This document shows, in pieces, positions 9,557 through 17,682 of a stretch of 64,000 nucleotides of DNA. The first letter of the stretch is position 1. Each line of letters begins with the position of its first letter. Below the pieces are notes generated by a model. It saw only the letters and a program-made list of their open reading frames with translations, was not told the origin of the DNA and did not search any database. This DNA is from Bradyrhizobium daqingense. GTDB lineage: Bacteria > Pseudomonadota > Alphaproteobacteria > Rhizobiales > Xanthobacteraceae. The stretch lies in NCBI RefSeq assembly GCF_021044685.1, contig NZ_CP088014.1, positions 6,992,001 to 7,056,000 of the forward strand, in the 5' to 3' direction. The translations under genes and the position numbers were made by a program.

Positions 9557-10279
9557 TCAGATGATCAGTTCTCCGGCGACGAACTTCCTCGCCTCGGATG
9601 TTGCGGGCGCGGCGAAGAACGACGACGCAGCGGCCGTTTCAATGACGCGGCCGCGGTGAAGCATGACGATGTCCCCGGCCAGCCGGCGGGCTTCGCCGAT
9701 ATCATGGGTCGACATGACCACTTTGATCCCGCGCTCGCTGACGGCGCGGATCACATCCTCGACGGCTTTGGTCGCAGCCGGATCGAGGCTCGCAGTGGGC
9801 TCGTCGAGGAAGAGTACGGCGGGATCACGGACGAGCGCACGCGCCAGCGCGAGCCGCTGCTGTTCACCGCCGGACAACCGGCGGGCAGGACGATCGGCGA
9901 CGTGGTCGAGCCCGACGAGCCCGAGAACCTCGTCAGTGCGGCGCTTCCATTCCGCGCGCGGCAGGCCCGCAGCGCTCATGGCGTAACGGATATTGCCGCT
10001 CGCACTCCGCCTGAGCATGACCGGGCGCTGGAACACGATGGCGCGCCGTAACGGTGCAACGTCGACCCGACCACCCCAGCTGATGCGGCCGCGTGTCGGC
10101 GACACCAACCCCATGGCGGCGCGCAGCAGCGTCGTCTTTCCGGCGCCGTTGGGGCCAACGAGGACGGTCGGCGCGCCCGCGGTCAGATTCAGGTCGATGC
10201 CGTCCAGGATGGTCAACGGACCAACCGAGAAGGTCACGTTCTCGAATCGAATCGGAAGCTCGGTGGACGGCGCACGCAT
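9557..10279 (-). CDS. tupC: Tungstate ABC transporter ATP-binding protein TupC
   Basis: About 240 residues. Walker A is GPNGAGKTTLL, the signature is LSGGEQQRLALARAL, Walker B is AVLFLDEPTASLDP and the switch histidine is in STHDIGEA, so all catalytic elements are present. There is no C-terminal regulatory (MOP or TOBE) domain, as usual for TupC. I took the ATG at 10279, two bases after the tupB stop; another in-frame ATG at 10294 would overlap tupB by 13 bases. The protein drives tungstate import with TupB as membrane partner. Long upstream open frame through tupB is a shadow. Confidence 0.9.
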   Translation of the reverse strand: MRAPSTELPIRFENVTFSVGPLTILDGIDLNLTAGAPTVLVGPNGAGKTTLLRAAMGLVSPTRGRISWGGRVDVAPLRRAIVFQRPVMLRRSASGNIRYAMSAAGLPRAEWKRRTDEVLGLVGLDHVADRPARRLSGGEQQRLALARALVRDPAVLFLDEPTASLDPAATKAVEDVIRAVSERGIKVVMSTHDIGEARRLAGDIVMLHRGRVIETAAASSFFAAPATSEARKFVAGELII

Positions 10280-10281
10280 GC

Positions 10282-10992
10282 CTATCCCGCCCATCGCTCG
10301 CTCGCGCGCCGTGCTGTCCACGCGAGAATATTGACGGCGAGCACGATCGTGATCAGCACGATGCCGAGGCCGACGGCGAGAGGCAGATCGCCTTTCGAGG
10401 TCTCCAGCGCGATCGCAGTGGTCATCGTGCGGGTGAACCCGTCGATGTTGCCGCCCACGATCATGATGGCGCCGACCTCCGCGGCAGCCCGGCCGAACCC
10501 GGCGAGCAGCGCGGTGATGAGGCTGAAACGGGCGTCCCAAACCAGCGTCGCCACCCGGCCCACCGGACCGACGTTCATGGCCGTCAACTCGTCCCGGTAT
10601 TCGCTCCAGAGATCCTCGATCGTTTGCCGCGTCAGCGCGGCAATGATCGGGGCGACCAATATCGTTTGCGCGACGACCATGGCGGCGGGGGTGAACAACA
10701 GACCCCATGACCCCAGCGGACCTGAACGCGAGAGCGCGAGAAAGACGCCGAGCCCGACCACCACGGGCGGCAACCCCATCAGCGTATTGAGGATGACAAT
10801 GGTGGCCTGCCGGCCCGGGAACCGGGTGAGCGCGAGAAGTGCCCCAAAGGGCACGCCGAGAATGGCTGCAAGTGCAACGGCGGACAGGCTGACCGCCAAC
10901 GAGAGCCGCACGATGGCGAACAGCGCCCGATCGGCGGCAAGCACAAGTTCGAGGGCGGATGCGTTCTCGGGCATATGCAATATTGCGCCCAT
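10282..10992 (-). CDS. tupB: Tungstate ABC transporter permease TupB
   Basis: A 236-residue inner-membrane permease with five or six hydrophobic segments and the cytoplasmic coupling loop around RVATLVWDARFSLITALLAGFGRAAAEVGAIMIVGG (the AAAEVGA part is the EAA-like motif of TupB and ModB families). First gene of the tup operon, reading divergently from the regulator at 11048 with a 55-base gap that must hold both promoters. A perfect 10-base palindrome GCAATATTGC sits within its first codons (10977-10986). Confidence 0.9.
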   Translation of the reverse strand: MGAILHMPENASALELVLAADRALFAIVRLSLAVSLSAVALAAILGVPFGALLALTRFPGRQATIVILNTLMGLPPVVVGLGVFLALSRSGPLGSWGLLFTPAAMVVAQTILVAPIIAALTRQTIEDLWSEYRDELTAMNVGPVGRVATLVWDARFSLITALLAGFGRAAAEVGAIMIVGGNIDGFTRTMTTAIALETSKGDLPLAVGLGIVLITIVLAVNILAWTARRASERWAG

Positions 10993-11047
10993 TGTCCCAA
11001 TATGGTCAAACTCGGAATAGCTTCATTAATCTGCAGGTACATTCAGG

Positions 11048-11932
11048 ATGCGTGAGCTACTCACAACTGAGGAGGCCGCTGAATTCCTCCGCCTTTCAGA
11101 GCGCAAGCTCTACGAGTTGGTGGCGAAGAACGCCGTTCCCTGCACCAAGGTCACAGGCAAATGGCTGTTCCCGCGTACCGCGCTCAACCGATGGCTGACG
11201 GCCGGCATGGCTCCCACTCCGATATCGCGGGAGCCGGCGCCCCCGATCGTCGGCGGCAGTCATGACCCGCTGCTGGAATGGGCGCTTCGGGAAAGCGGCT
11301 GCGGATTGGCGAGCCTTCCGGAAGGCAGCGGAGAAGGGATGCGGCGTCTGACCGGCGGCGAGATCATGATGGCCGCGATCCACCTTCACGCCCTCGATGA
11401 GGACGGCGAGCAAACGAATGTTGCCCGGATCGCCGATACCCAAGACCTGAGCGACGCGGTCGTCATAGCTTTTGCCCGGCGCGAGCAAGGCTTGGTCGTC
11501 GCACCGGGCAACGCACTGAAGCTTGCCGATCTTGCCTCCGTCGCAAAGTCGAGAGCGCGCCTGGCGCAGCGGCCGCGCGGCGCCGGCGCGCAGCTCCTCA
11601 TGATGACCTTGCTCGCCCGCGAGGGCGTCGCCATGGGTGAACTCGCGCTGCAGCAACCCGTTTGCGCAACCGGAGATGAAATCGGCCATGCCGTGCGCGC
11701 GGGCAGAGCCGATTGCGGAATTGCGACCCGATCCGTTGCGCGCACGGCGGGGCTCGATTTCGTGCCGCTGACATGGGAGCGGTTCGATCTCGCCCTGCGG
11801 CAGCACGATTATTTCCTGCCGCAGCCGCAGAAGCTGTTCGGCTTCTTTCGTTCAGGTCCGTTCGCGGAAAGGGCGAACGAACTGGGCGGCTACGACATCA
11901 CCGATATCGGCAGTGTCCGGTTGGTGAATTGA
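11048..11932 (+). CDS. One-component regulator: excisionase-type HTH fused to a PBP-like sensor domain
   Basis: A 294-residue protein. Residues 1-55 form an excisionase/MerR-like winged helix (LLTTEEAAEFLRLSERKLYE, then KVTGKWLFPRTALNRWL). From about residue 75 on is a PBP-like domain (SHDPLLEWALRESGCGLA, GSGEGMRRLTGGEIMMAAIHLH, later CGIATRSVARTAGLDFVPL), related to molybdate/tungstate-binding proteins but lacking a signal peptide, so the ligand is sensed in the cytoplasm. Divergent orientation from tupBCA with a 55-base gap suggests it regulates tungstate uptake in response to oxyanion. It is the analogue of ModE/TunR in function, not in sequence. Fairly confident on domains; regulatory role is inferred from position. 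Confidence 0.82.
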   Translation: MRELLTTEEAAEFLRLSERKLYELVAKNAVPCTKVTGKWLFPRTALNRWLTAGMAPTPISREPAPPIVGGSHDPLLEWALRESGCGLASLPEGSGEGMRRLTGGEIMMAAIHLHALDEDGEQTNVARIADTQDLSDAVVIAFARREQGLVVAPGNALKLADLASVAKSRARLAQRPRGAGAQLLMMTLLAREGVAMGELALQQPVCATGDEIGHAVRAGRADCGIATRSVARTAGLDFVPLTWERFDLALRQHDYFLPQPQKLFGFFRSGPFAERANELGGYDITDIGSVRLVN

Positions 11933-11973
11933 GGTCCCGAGCTCCCGAACTCTCGTGGCCGGATCGCGGCGCT

Positions 11974-12384
11974 TCACTGCCCGAGCGTCAGCAGCGGCTT
12001 GCCCTTCTCGACGATGTAGGTCGCGAGCTCCGCCGCGTTGCCGGTGCCGACGTTCTTCACCGCGTGATTGGTGCCGTGCGGAATGAACAGCACGTCGCCG
12101 GCCCTCAGCACCACCGGCGCTCGGCCGTCGAGCCGATATTCGAGCTCGCCTTCGATGAGATAGACGAGCTCTTCACCGTGATGACTGTGCCTGGCAGCGG
12201 TCACGCCGGGAGGGAAGTCCACGCGCACCTGGATGACCTCACGTCCGGGGATGCTCAGATTTTCCTTCAGGAGATGGGTGCGCTTGATGTCTCCAAGCGA
12301 GGGTTCGGCGGCCTGGGCTCCGAGCGGAGCCCAGAGGGCCGCGGCGATCAACGCCGCGGCCGCGATTCTCGGATGCGATTTCAT
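11974..12384 (-). CDS. Exported cupin-domain protein
   Basis: 136 residues with a Sec signal peptide (MKSHPRIAAAALIAAALWAP, cleavage after GAQA) and a single cupin barrel: PPGVTAARHSHHGEELVYLIEG has the motif-1 histidines and glutamate, and GDVLFIPHGTNHAVKNVG is motif 2. The start at 12384 has an AAAGG site and avoids overlapping the upstream gene. Secreted metal-binding cupins of this type occur with redox operons; the enzymatic activity, if any, is unknown. Last gene of the SDR-DUF417-AhpD-cupin operon. Its 3' end is duplicated as a fragment at 8643. Confidence 0.87.
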   Translation of the reverse strand: MKSHPRIAAAALIAAALWAPLGAQAAEPSLGDIKRTHLLKENLSIPGREVIQVRVDFPPGVTAARHSHHGEELVYLIEGELEYRLDGRAPVVLRAGDVLFIPHGTNHAVKNVGTGNAAELATYIVEKGKPLLTLGQ

Positions 12385-12416
12385 GGCAGGTGCCTTTCGT
12401 TGCAAGGACTGGGTCA

Positions 12417-12869
12417 TCACGCGGCGATAGCCGGAGGTGTCGCGCGGAAACTGATGGCCATGCGGTTGTAGGCGTTCATCAGGCCGATCGCGATGGTGAG
12501 GTCCACGAGCTCGCGCTCGTCGAAGACGGCACGCGCGGCCTGGTAGGCCTCCTCGGGCACGTTGGTCTCCGCGACGCGCGTGACCGTCTCGGCCCATGAA
12601 AGAGCTGCGCGTTCGCGCTCATCGAAGAGACCACTTGCTTCCCGCCAGGCCTGAAGCAGCGCGAGCTTCTCGATGCCGACGCCCTTCTTGAGCAGGTCGC
12701 GCGTATGCGTGTCGAGGCAGTAGGCGCAATTGTTGATCTGCGAGATTCGTAAGTAGACCAGTTCGACCAGCGTCGCCGGCAGCTTGCTCTGCGTGACGTA
12801 GCCATAAACGCCGCCCAGCGCTTTCAAGCCTGCCGGTGCGATCTGGTTGTAGTCAAGACGCTTGCTCAT
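12417..12869 (-). CDS. Carboxymuconolactone decarboxylase / AhpD-like alkylhydroperoxidase
   Basis: 150 residues of the AhpD-like fold. The catalytic CxxC with following histidine is present: NNCAYCLDTHTRDLLKKGV. This motif supports peroxidase-type reduction rather than lactone decarboxylation. An excellent AAGGAG site precedes the ATG at 12869. It lies between DUF417 and cupin genes (gaps of about 50 and 32 bases), so it is co-transcribed in a stress-type operon. Cytoplasmic; the electron donor is unknown. The ending ATPPAIAA is ordinary. Confidence 0.88.
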   Translation of the reverse strand: MSKRLDYNQIAPAGLKALGGVYGYVTQSKLPATLVELVYLRISQINNCAYCLDTHTRDLLKKGVGIEKLALLQAWREASGLFDERERAALSWAETVTRVAETNVPEEAYQAARAVFDERELVDLTIAIGLMNAYNRMAISFRATPPAIAA

Positions 12870-12919
12870 TGTCGTGCTCCTTGATGCGTCGTTGAATGTC
12901 CGGATTTCGATCCGTGTGC

Positions 12920-13453
12920 TCATTTGCGAATGACCGATTTCAGCGAGTCCGCGAAGACCCAGAACGAGGCGGCGAACAGGCCGACGTCCTTCAGGAGGAA
13001 TTGCCCCGGCGCCACGGAGATCGCGGGCACGCCGAGCTCCGGCACCACGACGCCCGGCGTCGAGACCATGAAGCTGACGGTGGTGACGAACAGTCCGGCC
13101 GAGAGAAGACCGCCGGCAACGGAGAAGAACGGGCTCACCAGCCGCAGCGCGATCAAAAGGCCGATGCTCAATTCGACGAAGCCGAGGAAGGTGGAGAAGC
13201 CGCGCACCGAGAACACGGCATAGAACCAGCTCAGCAACGGGCTGTTCTCCACCAGCGGCACCAGCCCCTGGGCTTCGTAGTCGGTGAACTTCATGCCGCC
13301 GAACCAGGCGTAGATGATCGCAAGCGATACATAGAGGCCGATGCGGCTGGCCGGCTCGGCGTAGACGAGCAAGCGCTCGGCCTGGTCGCGCCAGCGGATG
13401 GTGAAGCCCAGCGTGATGGGCGAGATCGGCAGCTCAGTGATGATCCGTGACAT
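12920..13453 (-). CDS. DUF417 / YkgB-family inner-membrane protein
   Basis: 177 residues with four hydrophobic helices (around GLYVSLAIIYAWFGGMKFTD, LGFVELSIGLLIAL, GLLSAGLFVTTVSFM and FLLKDVGLFAASFWV). The pattern WFGGMKFTxYEAQGxxPLxxNSPLxSW is the signature of the DUF417 family (E. coli YkgB, RclC). RclC belongs to the reactive-chlorine resistance operon, which supports a role against oxidants or electrophiles here. The start at 13453 has a GGAG site six bases away. Gap of 35 bases from the SDR gene, so it sits in the operon read from about 14298. Confidence 0.88.
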   Translation of the reverse strand: MSRIITELPISPITLGFTIRWRDQAERLLVYAEPASRIGLYVSLAIIYAWFGGMKFTDYEAQGLVPLVENSPLLSWFYAVFSVRGFSTFLGFVELSIGLLIALRLVSPFFSVAGGLLSAGLFVTTVSFMVSTPGVVVPELGVPAISVAPGQFLLKDVGLFAASFWVFADSLKSVIRK

Positions 13454-13488
13454 CTTAATCTCCATTCTTTGTGTGTGTGGATGGAAGC

Positions 13489-14298
13489 TCACGCGTTGAC
13501 CGGCGTGTGCAAATTGTAGCGAGGGGCGGGAATCGCGCTGGACAGCTTGTCCGTCATGGCAAGGCGCGCCGTCTCATGGCGGTCCCATTCCGACTTGTCC
13601 GCCAGCGAGGGGATCGTCACGGTCTCCCCGAGGTCGAGGCCGGCGAGCGCCGCATCGACCATGTCGTCGGCTGACATCACGATGGCTGCCGGCAATTGGT
13701 GAACCGGGGTGCCGGCGACGTCCCAGAATTCGGTCGCAGTGGCACCCGGCAACACCGCCTGCACACGAACGCCCTTGCCGGCGAGCTCGTGAACGAGCGA
13801 GCGGCTGAAGGCGAGCACGTAGGCTTTGGTGCCACCATAGACGCCGTTCAGCACCTCCGGTGCGATCGCGACGATGGACGCGATGTTGATGATCGTGCCG
13901 TGGCCGCGGGCGACGAATCCGGGAGCCGCTGCATAGGTCAGCCGCGTCAAAGCGCCGACGTTGAGGCGGATCATGTCCGACATCTTCTCGACGTCGGAGG
14001 CGACGAGCGGGGCGGCGGAGCCGACACCCGCGTTGTTCACCAGCATCGAGATGCCGGCATTGTCTTTCAGGATCTGCTCGACGCGCTGCAGGTCGGCGCT
14101 CGACGTGAGGTCCGCCTCGACCGTCTCCACCTGGCGTCCGGTCTCGTTGACGAGCCGGCGCGCCAGCGATGCGAGGCGCTGCCGGTTGCGCGCGACAAGA
14201 ACGAGGTCGTAACCGCGCTTGGCGAGGCGATCGGCGTAGATGGCGCCGATGCCGGTCGATGCGCCCGTGATGAGGGCCGTGCCTTTGGTCTGGGTCAT
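13489..14298 (-). CDS. Short-chain dehydrogenase/reductase
   Basis: 269 residues with the classical SDR layout: TGASTGIGAIYA (TGxxxGxG, NAD(P) binding) near residue 12, NNAGVG at about 90, NIASIVA serine strand and YGGTK (YxxxK; tyrosine and lysine of the catalytic set) near residue 155. It belongs to the DltE-type SDR subfamily. First gene of the operon ending with the cupin gene; the reducible substrate is unknown. The divergent LysR gene is 117 bases away and probably controls it. Confidence 0.9.
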   Translation of the reverse strand: MTQTKGTALITGASTGIGAIYADRLAKRGYDLVLVARNRQRLASLARRLVNETGRQVETVEADLTSSADLQRVEQILKDNAGISMLVNNAGVGSAAPLVASDVEKMSDMIRLNVGALTRLTYAAAPGFVARGHGTIINIASIVAIAPEVLNGVYGGTKAYVLAFSRSLVHELAGKGVRVQAVLPGATATEFWDVAGTPVHQLPAAIVMSADDMVDAALAGLDLGETVTIPSLADKSEWDRHETARLAMTDKLSSAIPAPRYNLHTPVNA

Positions 14299-14391
14299 GT
14301 CCGTCTCCGTTGGTTGGCTGACGTCGCTACGTCGCGGAGAGGAATAGGCCCTTCCGAAATTGACCGGTATCTGGCAAAATCGAGATGTATC

Positions 14392-14408
14392 CTTCCAAAA
14401 AATGGAAG
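14392..14408. promoter_or_regulatory. LysR-type operator candidate
   Basis: The sequence CTTCCA-AAAAA-TGGAAG is a perfect inverted repeat with 6-base arms. It contains T-N11-A (14394-14406), the LysR box pattern. It lies in the 117-base gap between SDR and LysR genes, immediately before the LysR start, and its right arm also supplies the GGAAG ribosome-binding site. A related half-site CTTCCGAAAT lies at about 14351. Confidence 0.45.
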
Positions 14409-14415
14409 TAATGAA

Positions 14416-15348
14416 ATGGACCGTCTCGAGGGCATGTCGATCGTGCTGGCCGTTGCGGAGGCCGGAAGCCTGTCGGCGGCGGCCCGCCGTCACAAAATGC
14501 CGCTGGCCACCGTGAGCCGGAAAGTCTCCGAGCTGGAGGCGCATCTGCGCACCAAGCTGTTCAACCGGTCGAGCCGCGTGCTGGTCCCGACCGATGCGGG
14601 GCGCTCCTACATCGCTGCGGCCAAGCGGATCCTTGCCGATGTCAGCGAAGCCGAACGCGTCGCATCCGGCGAGTACACGACGCCCCGCGGAGATTTGAGC
14701 GTCACGACGCTGGTCGCGCTCGGCCGCCTATGCCTGCAGCCGATCCTGGCTGAATTCCTGGCGGCATTCCCGGAGGTGGACGTTCAGCTCAACCTGCAGG
14801 ATCGCACGATCAATCTCCTGGACGAGCATATCGACGTCGCTCTTCGCGTCGGCGATCTCGCCGACAGCAGCTTGATCGCCGTGCGCGTTGGAGAAATCCA
14901 TCGCGTGGCCTGCGCCAGCCCGGCCTATCTGAAATCGCGCGGGACGCCGAAGTCGCCCGACGATCTCTCCGCGCACGACTGCATCAGCTATCCGCCGATG
15001 CAGTCGCCGACGACGTGGCGGTTCAGGCGCGAGGGGATCGACTATGCAGTGCCGGTACGCTCACGCTTCGTCGCAAGCAGTCTGGAATCGGCCGCCGATG
15101 CCGCGCGCACGGGCATCGGGGTCACCGTCGCGTTCTCTTATCTGGTCGCGGACTCCGTTAGATCCGGAGAGCTGGTGCCGCTGCTGCAAGGCTTCCAGCC
15201 GCCGCCGCAACCGGTGAGCTTCGTCTATTCGCCCAACCGCTTCATGCCGGCGAAATTGCGCGCCTTTCTCGACTTCGCCTCACCGCGCATCAAGGCGCGC
15301 CTCTCCGACATACCCAAGGAACTGCTGTCCCGGCGAACGCGGCAATAG
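14416..15348 (+). CDS. LysR-family transcriptional regulator
   Basis: 310 residues. The N-terminal winged helix-turn-helix reads MSIVLAVAEAGSLSAAARRH then PLATVSRKVSELEAHLRTKLFNR, the usual LysR linker helix follows, and residues 90-300 form the two-lobed effector domain (DVALRVGDL). Start at 14416 (ATGGACCG); the open frame extends much further upstream but that part is antisense to the SDR gene. It is divergent from the SDR-DUF417-AhpD-cupin operon and is very likely its regulator, with the inducer unknown. Confidence 0.9.
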   Translation: MDRLEGMSIVLAVAEAGSLSAAARRHKMPLATVSRKVSELEAHLRTKLFNRSSRVLVPTDAGRSYIAAAKRILADVSEAERVASGEYTTPRGDLSVTTLVALGRLCLQPILAEFLAAFPEVDVQLNLQDRTINLLDEHIDVALRVGDLADSSLIAVRVGEIHRVACASPAYLKSRGTPKSPDDLSAHDCISYPPMQSPTTWRFRREGIDYAVPVRSRFVASSLESAADAARTGIGVTVAFSYLVADSVRSGELVPLLQGFQPPPQPVSFVYSPNRFMPAKLRAFLDFASPRIKARLSDIPKELLSRRTRQ

Positions 15349-15417
15349 CCGACGCCCAATTCGGATCGCTTCCGCATTTGCATCGCTCGACACGAAGTGA
15401 GGGCGCCTCGATCGAAC

Positions 15418-15645
15418 TCACCTCTGCGTCTGCTTCTTGTTGAAACGTTTGTTCAGACAATTGGCTGGCGAACAATATTTTCGGTGTTTTGCGAAAGCCG
15501 ATCCGTCCATGGCGCAGCTTCCGGTGGGACATTGTCCGTTGTCAGAGCTCATTTTGGCTGCGGGACTGTGCCCCTGCGAGCTCGCCTCGCCCGCAAGCAC
15601 CAGCGGAAACATCACGATCAAAACAACTGCAAAAATCCTCGGCAT
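15418..15645 (-). CDS. Small exported Cys-rich hypothetical protein
   Basis: 75 residues: a Sec signal peptide (MPRIFAVVLIVMFPLVLAGE) and a short mature region with four cysteines, in CPTGSC and YCSPANCLNK, plus methionines and histidines. A GGGGAG site precedes the ATG. The cysteine spacing suggests either two disulfides or metal binding in the periplasm. No family was recognised. It lies between the convergent LysR gene and the caspase-domain gene. Confidence 0.6.
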   Translation of the reverse strand: MPRIFAVVLIVMFPLVLAGEASSQGHSPAAKMSSDNGQCPTGSCAMDGSAFAKHRKYCSPANCLNKRFNKKQTQR

Positions 15646-15743
15646 CTCTGGCTCCCCGCCTTGATTTAAGTGTCCGGTCAAACTGCATCCAAGAATCGAT
15701 TCAGAAAAGAGAGCGGATCGCTCATTGAGAGCATGCGCCTGAC

Positions 15744-17519
15744 TCAGCACGTCGGCCGTCGACTGCACCAGATCTTGGCTCTTTCCGGATCCATCTGCTG
15801 AATGGCTCTCGCATAGCATCCCGTGATCGGGCCCATGCACTTCTGGTAGGTGCCGTTGGAGAGAGCCGCATCAGCACGCGCGACGGCGGAGGATGAGGAG
15901 GGTCTTGCCTCGCGCTGCGGCATCTCCGGCTTGCTCTTTGCCACGGGCGAGGCCCCCTTCTTATCGCACTCATTGTCGTCGTTCAGGACGTAGCCCTTGC
16001 GGCAGGTGATTTTCGTGCAGCGGTCCCCCTCGGCACGGTAACCGCTCTCACAAATCAGCGGACATATTCGTCCGCTCCTGTTCTTGACAGCGTCCAGCGC
16101 GTCGGTCGTGGCGACGTTCACATTCAACTTCATGCCTGCGTGCTTGTTGAAGAGGTCGAGGGCTTTGCGCGAGGGCTCATCCCAAACGCCGTCGACAACG
16201 CCCACGTTGCACCCCACACGGCGTAGCTCAGCTTGCAGCGCGCGAGCCGTATCCGGGCTGGGCTGCTCCGGCTCGAGGGAAGGTGGTAGCGCGGCGACCT
16301 GCTGGTTCTTGTCTCGCAGGGCCTTTTCTCGAAGCGCCTGTTCTCTAAGCGCCTGTTCCTGGGCCGCCTTCTCCTGGGCCGCCAGACGAGTTCTTTCAGC
16401 GGCAGCGGCCTTGTCCTGTTCGATTTGCTTGAGCTTCTCGGCGGCGATACGGGCCTCTTCAGCAGCCTTGGCGGCCGCGGCTGCTTTTTCAATCTCGAAC
16501 TGTCTTGCACCTTCCGCGGCGAGCCGAGCCCTCTCCTGCTCCGCAAGCCTCGCCTTTTCAGCAGCAGCTGCCCGCGCCTCTTCTGCAGCGATTTTCTTCG
16601 CGTGTCCCCTTGCCAGGTTAGCGTAGAAACCATCCGGGTATTGAGAGAGAAAAGCGTCCCAGCCGTCGCGGGTCCCGAGTTGCAGCGCCAGCTCGTAGTC
16701 TCTCCGGACAGCCGCCTGAGGATCGCCCTGCGGTCCCGTTGCGGATGGCGCTGCCGGGACAAGTGACAAATCGTCGCCCCCAAGTGAACCGTAGAGATAC
16801 GGCTCTTGCCTGTTGGCGGTAGACTTCAGGACTTCGTCGCGGACGTAACCGAAAGCCTTTCGAAGATCCAACCCGGGCCTGGTCACGTGGTGAACCATCG
16901 CCGCCGTGAATGGACTATTTTTGCCATCGCCGTCCAACGCCGTTGAGCCAGCCTTTGATGCGAAGGCGATCAGGGTGTTTGGGTTTGATGGCTCCACCTT
17001 TGCGAGGCCGCGTCCAATCGCCCTGGAGGCGAGTGTGCGCTTCATCGCCTTCGAGAAGGGGCTGTCACGGCACGCGTCGAGAACCACGAGCCGCAACTTT
17101 TTCGCAGGCTCGATAGCGACCAACACACGATCGAGCGACAATGCCTCGTCGTAAATGTCGGTGTCACGTTCGAGCACGGCATCGATCGGAACGAGATAGT
17201 TGACCCCGTCAACCTCGATGCCATGTCCTGCATAGTAGACGACCGCAACCTCGGCATCGCGGGACTGTTCTATAAAGTCGCGCAACGCGCGCCTCATGTC
17301 GGCTACTTTCAGGTCAAGGCGCAGATCGACAAGATCGAAGCCGGCAGCCTTCAGGGTGTTCGCCACGAGTACCGCATCGCTGGAAGGATTGCCGAGCCGT
17401 GCGACCTTTTCATACGCCGAGTTACCGATGACCAGGGCCACGCGCTTCTCGGCAAACGCCGAGCCCGCCCCCAGTCCAACAATCCATAAAGCCAATAAGA
17501 TGCTTCGAAATAAAGCCAT
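15744..17519 (-). CDS. Secreted caspase-fold (peptidase C14) protein with coiled coil and Cys-rich tail
   Basis: 591 residues. Signal peptide MALFRSILLALWIVGLGAGS is followed by a caspase p20-like domain: KRVALVIGNSAYE start, YYAGHG with catalytic H99, and VLDACRDSPF with catalytic C150, so both residues of the dyad are present. From about residue 300 to 400 is an Ala/Glu/Lys-rich coiled coil (repeats of EKARLAEQERARL type); around 425-470 is a peptidoglycan-binding-like fold (LQAELRRVGCNVGVVDG); then a Cys-rich module with CESGYRAEGDRCTKITC and CRKGYVLNDDNECDKK. Metacaspase-like orthocaspases of this type occur in rhizobia; substrates are unknown. Periplasmic by signal. Confidence 0.88.
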   Translation of the reverse strand: MALFRSILLALWIVGLGAGSAFAEKRVALVIGNSAYEKVARLGNPSSDAVLVANTLKAAGFDLVDLRLDLKVADMRRALRDFIEQSRDAEVAVVYYAGHGIEVDGVNYLVPIDAVLERDTDIYDEALSLDRVLVAIEPAKKLRLVVLDACRDSPFSKAMKRTLASRAIGRGLAKVEPSNPNTLIAFASKAGSTALDGDGKNSPFTAAMVHHVTRPGLDLRKAFGYVRDEVLKSTANRQEPYLYGSLGGDDLSLVPAAPSATGPQGDPQAAVRRDYELALQLGTRDGWDAFLSQYPDGFYANLARGHAKKIAAEEARAAAAEKARLAEQERARLAAEGARQFEIEKAAAAAKAAEEARIAAEKLKQIEQDKAAAAERTRLAAQEKAAQEQALREQALREKALRDKNQQVAALPPSLEPEQPSPDTARALQAELRRVGCNVGVVDGVWDEPSRKALDLFNKHAGMKLNVNVATTDALDAVKNRSGRICPLICESGYRAEGDRCTKITCRKGYVLNDDNECDKKGASPVAKSKPEMPQREARPSSSSAVARADAALSNGTYQKCMGPITGCYARAIQQMDPERAKIWCSRRPTC

Positions 17520-17682
17520 TGCCAGCCTCAGGCTGCCCCGAAGACTACCTACATGTCTTTGAAGTTACAACCGCTCTGTGATCGCCGTCACTCGACTCAG
17601 GAATGAGGACCATCATCGGCTGGTCACGTCACAGCCCGCTTCCACGGATAGCAGACGAGAATTCCAAGCCAGCCAGCGTCGA

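Noticed and set aside
10977..10986. GCAATATTGC palindrome as tup operator
   Set aside because: Perfect but only 10 bases and inside the tupB coding start; could be chance. Mentioned only in the gene entry.
13696..14415. Long N-terminal extension (240 codons) of the LysR gene
   Set aside because: Antisense to the SDR gene, with atypical composition; the normal LysR start with a GGAAG site lies at 14416.
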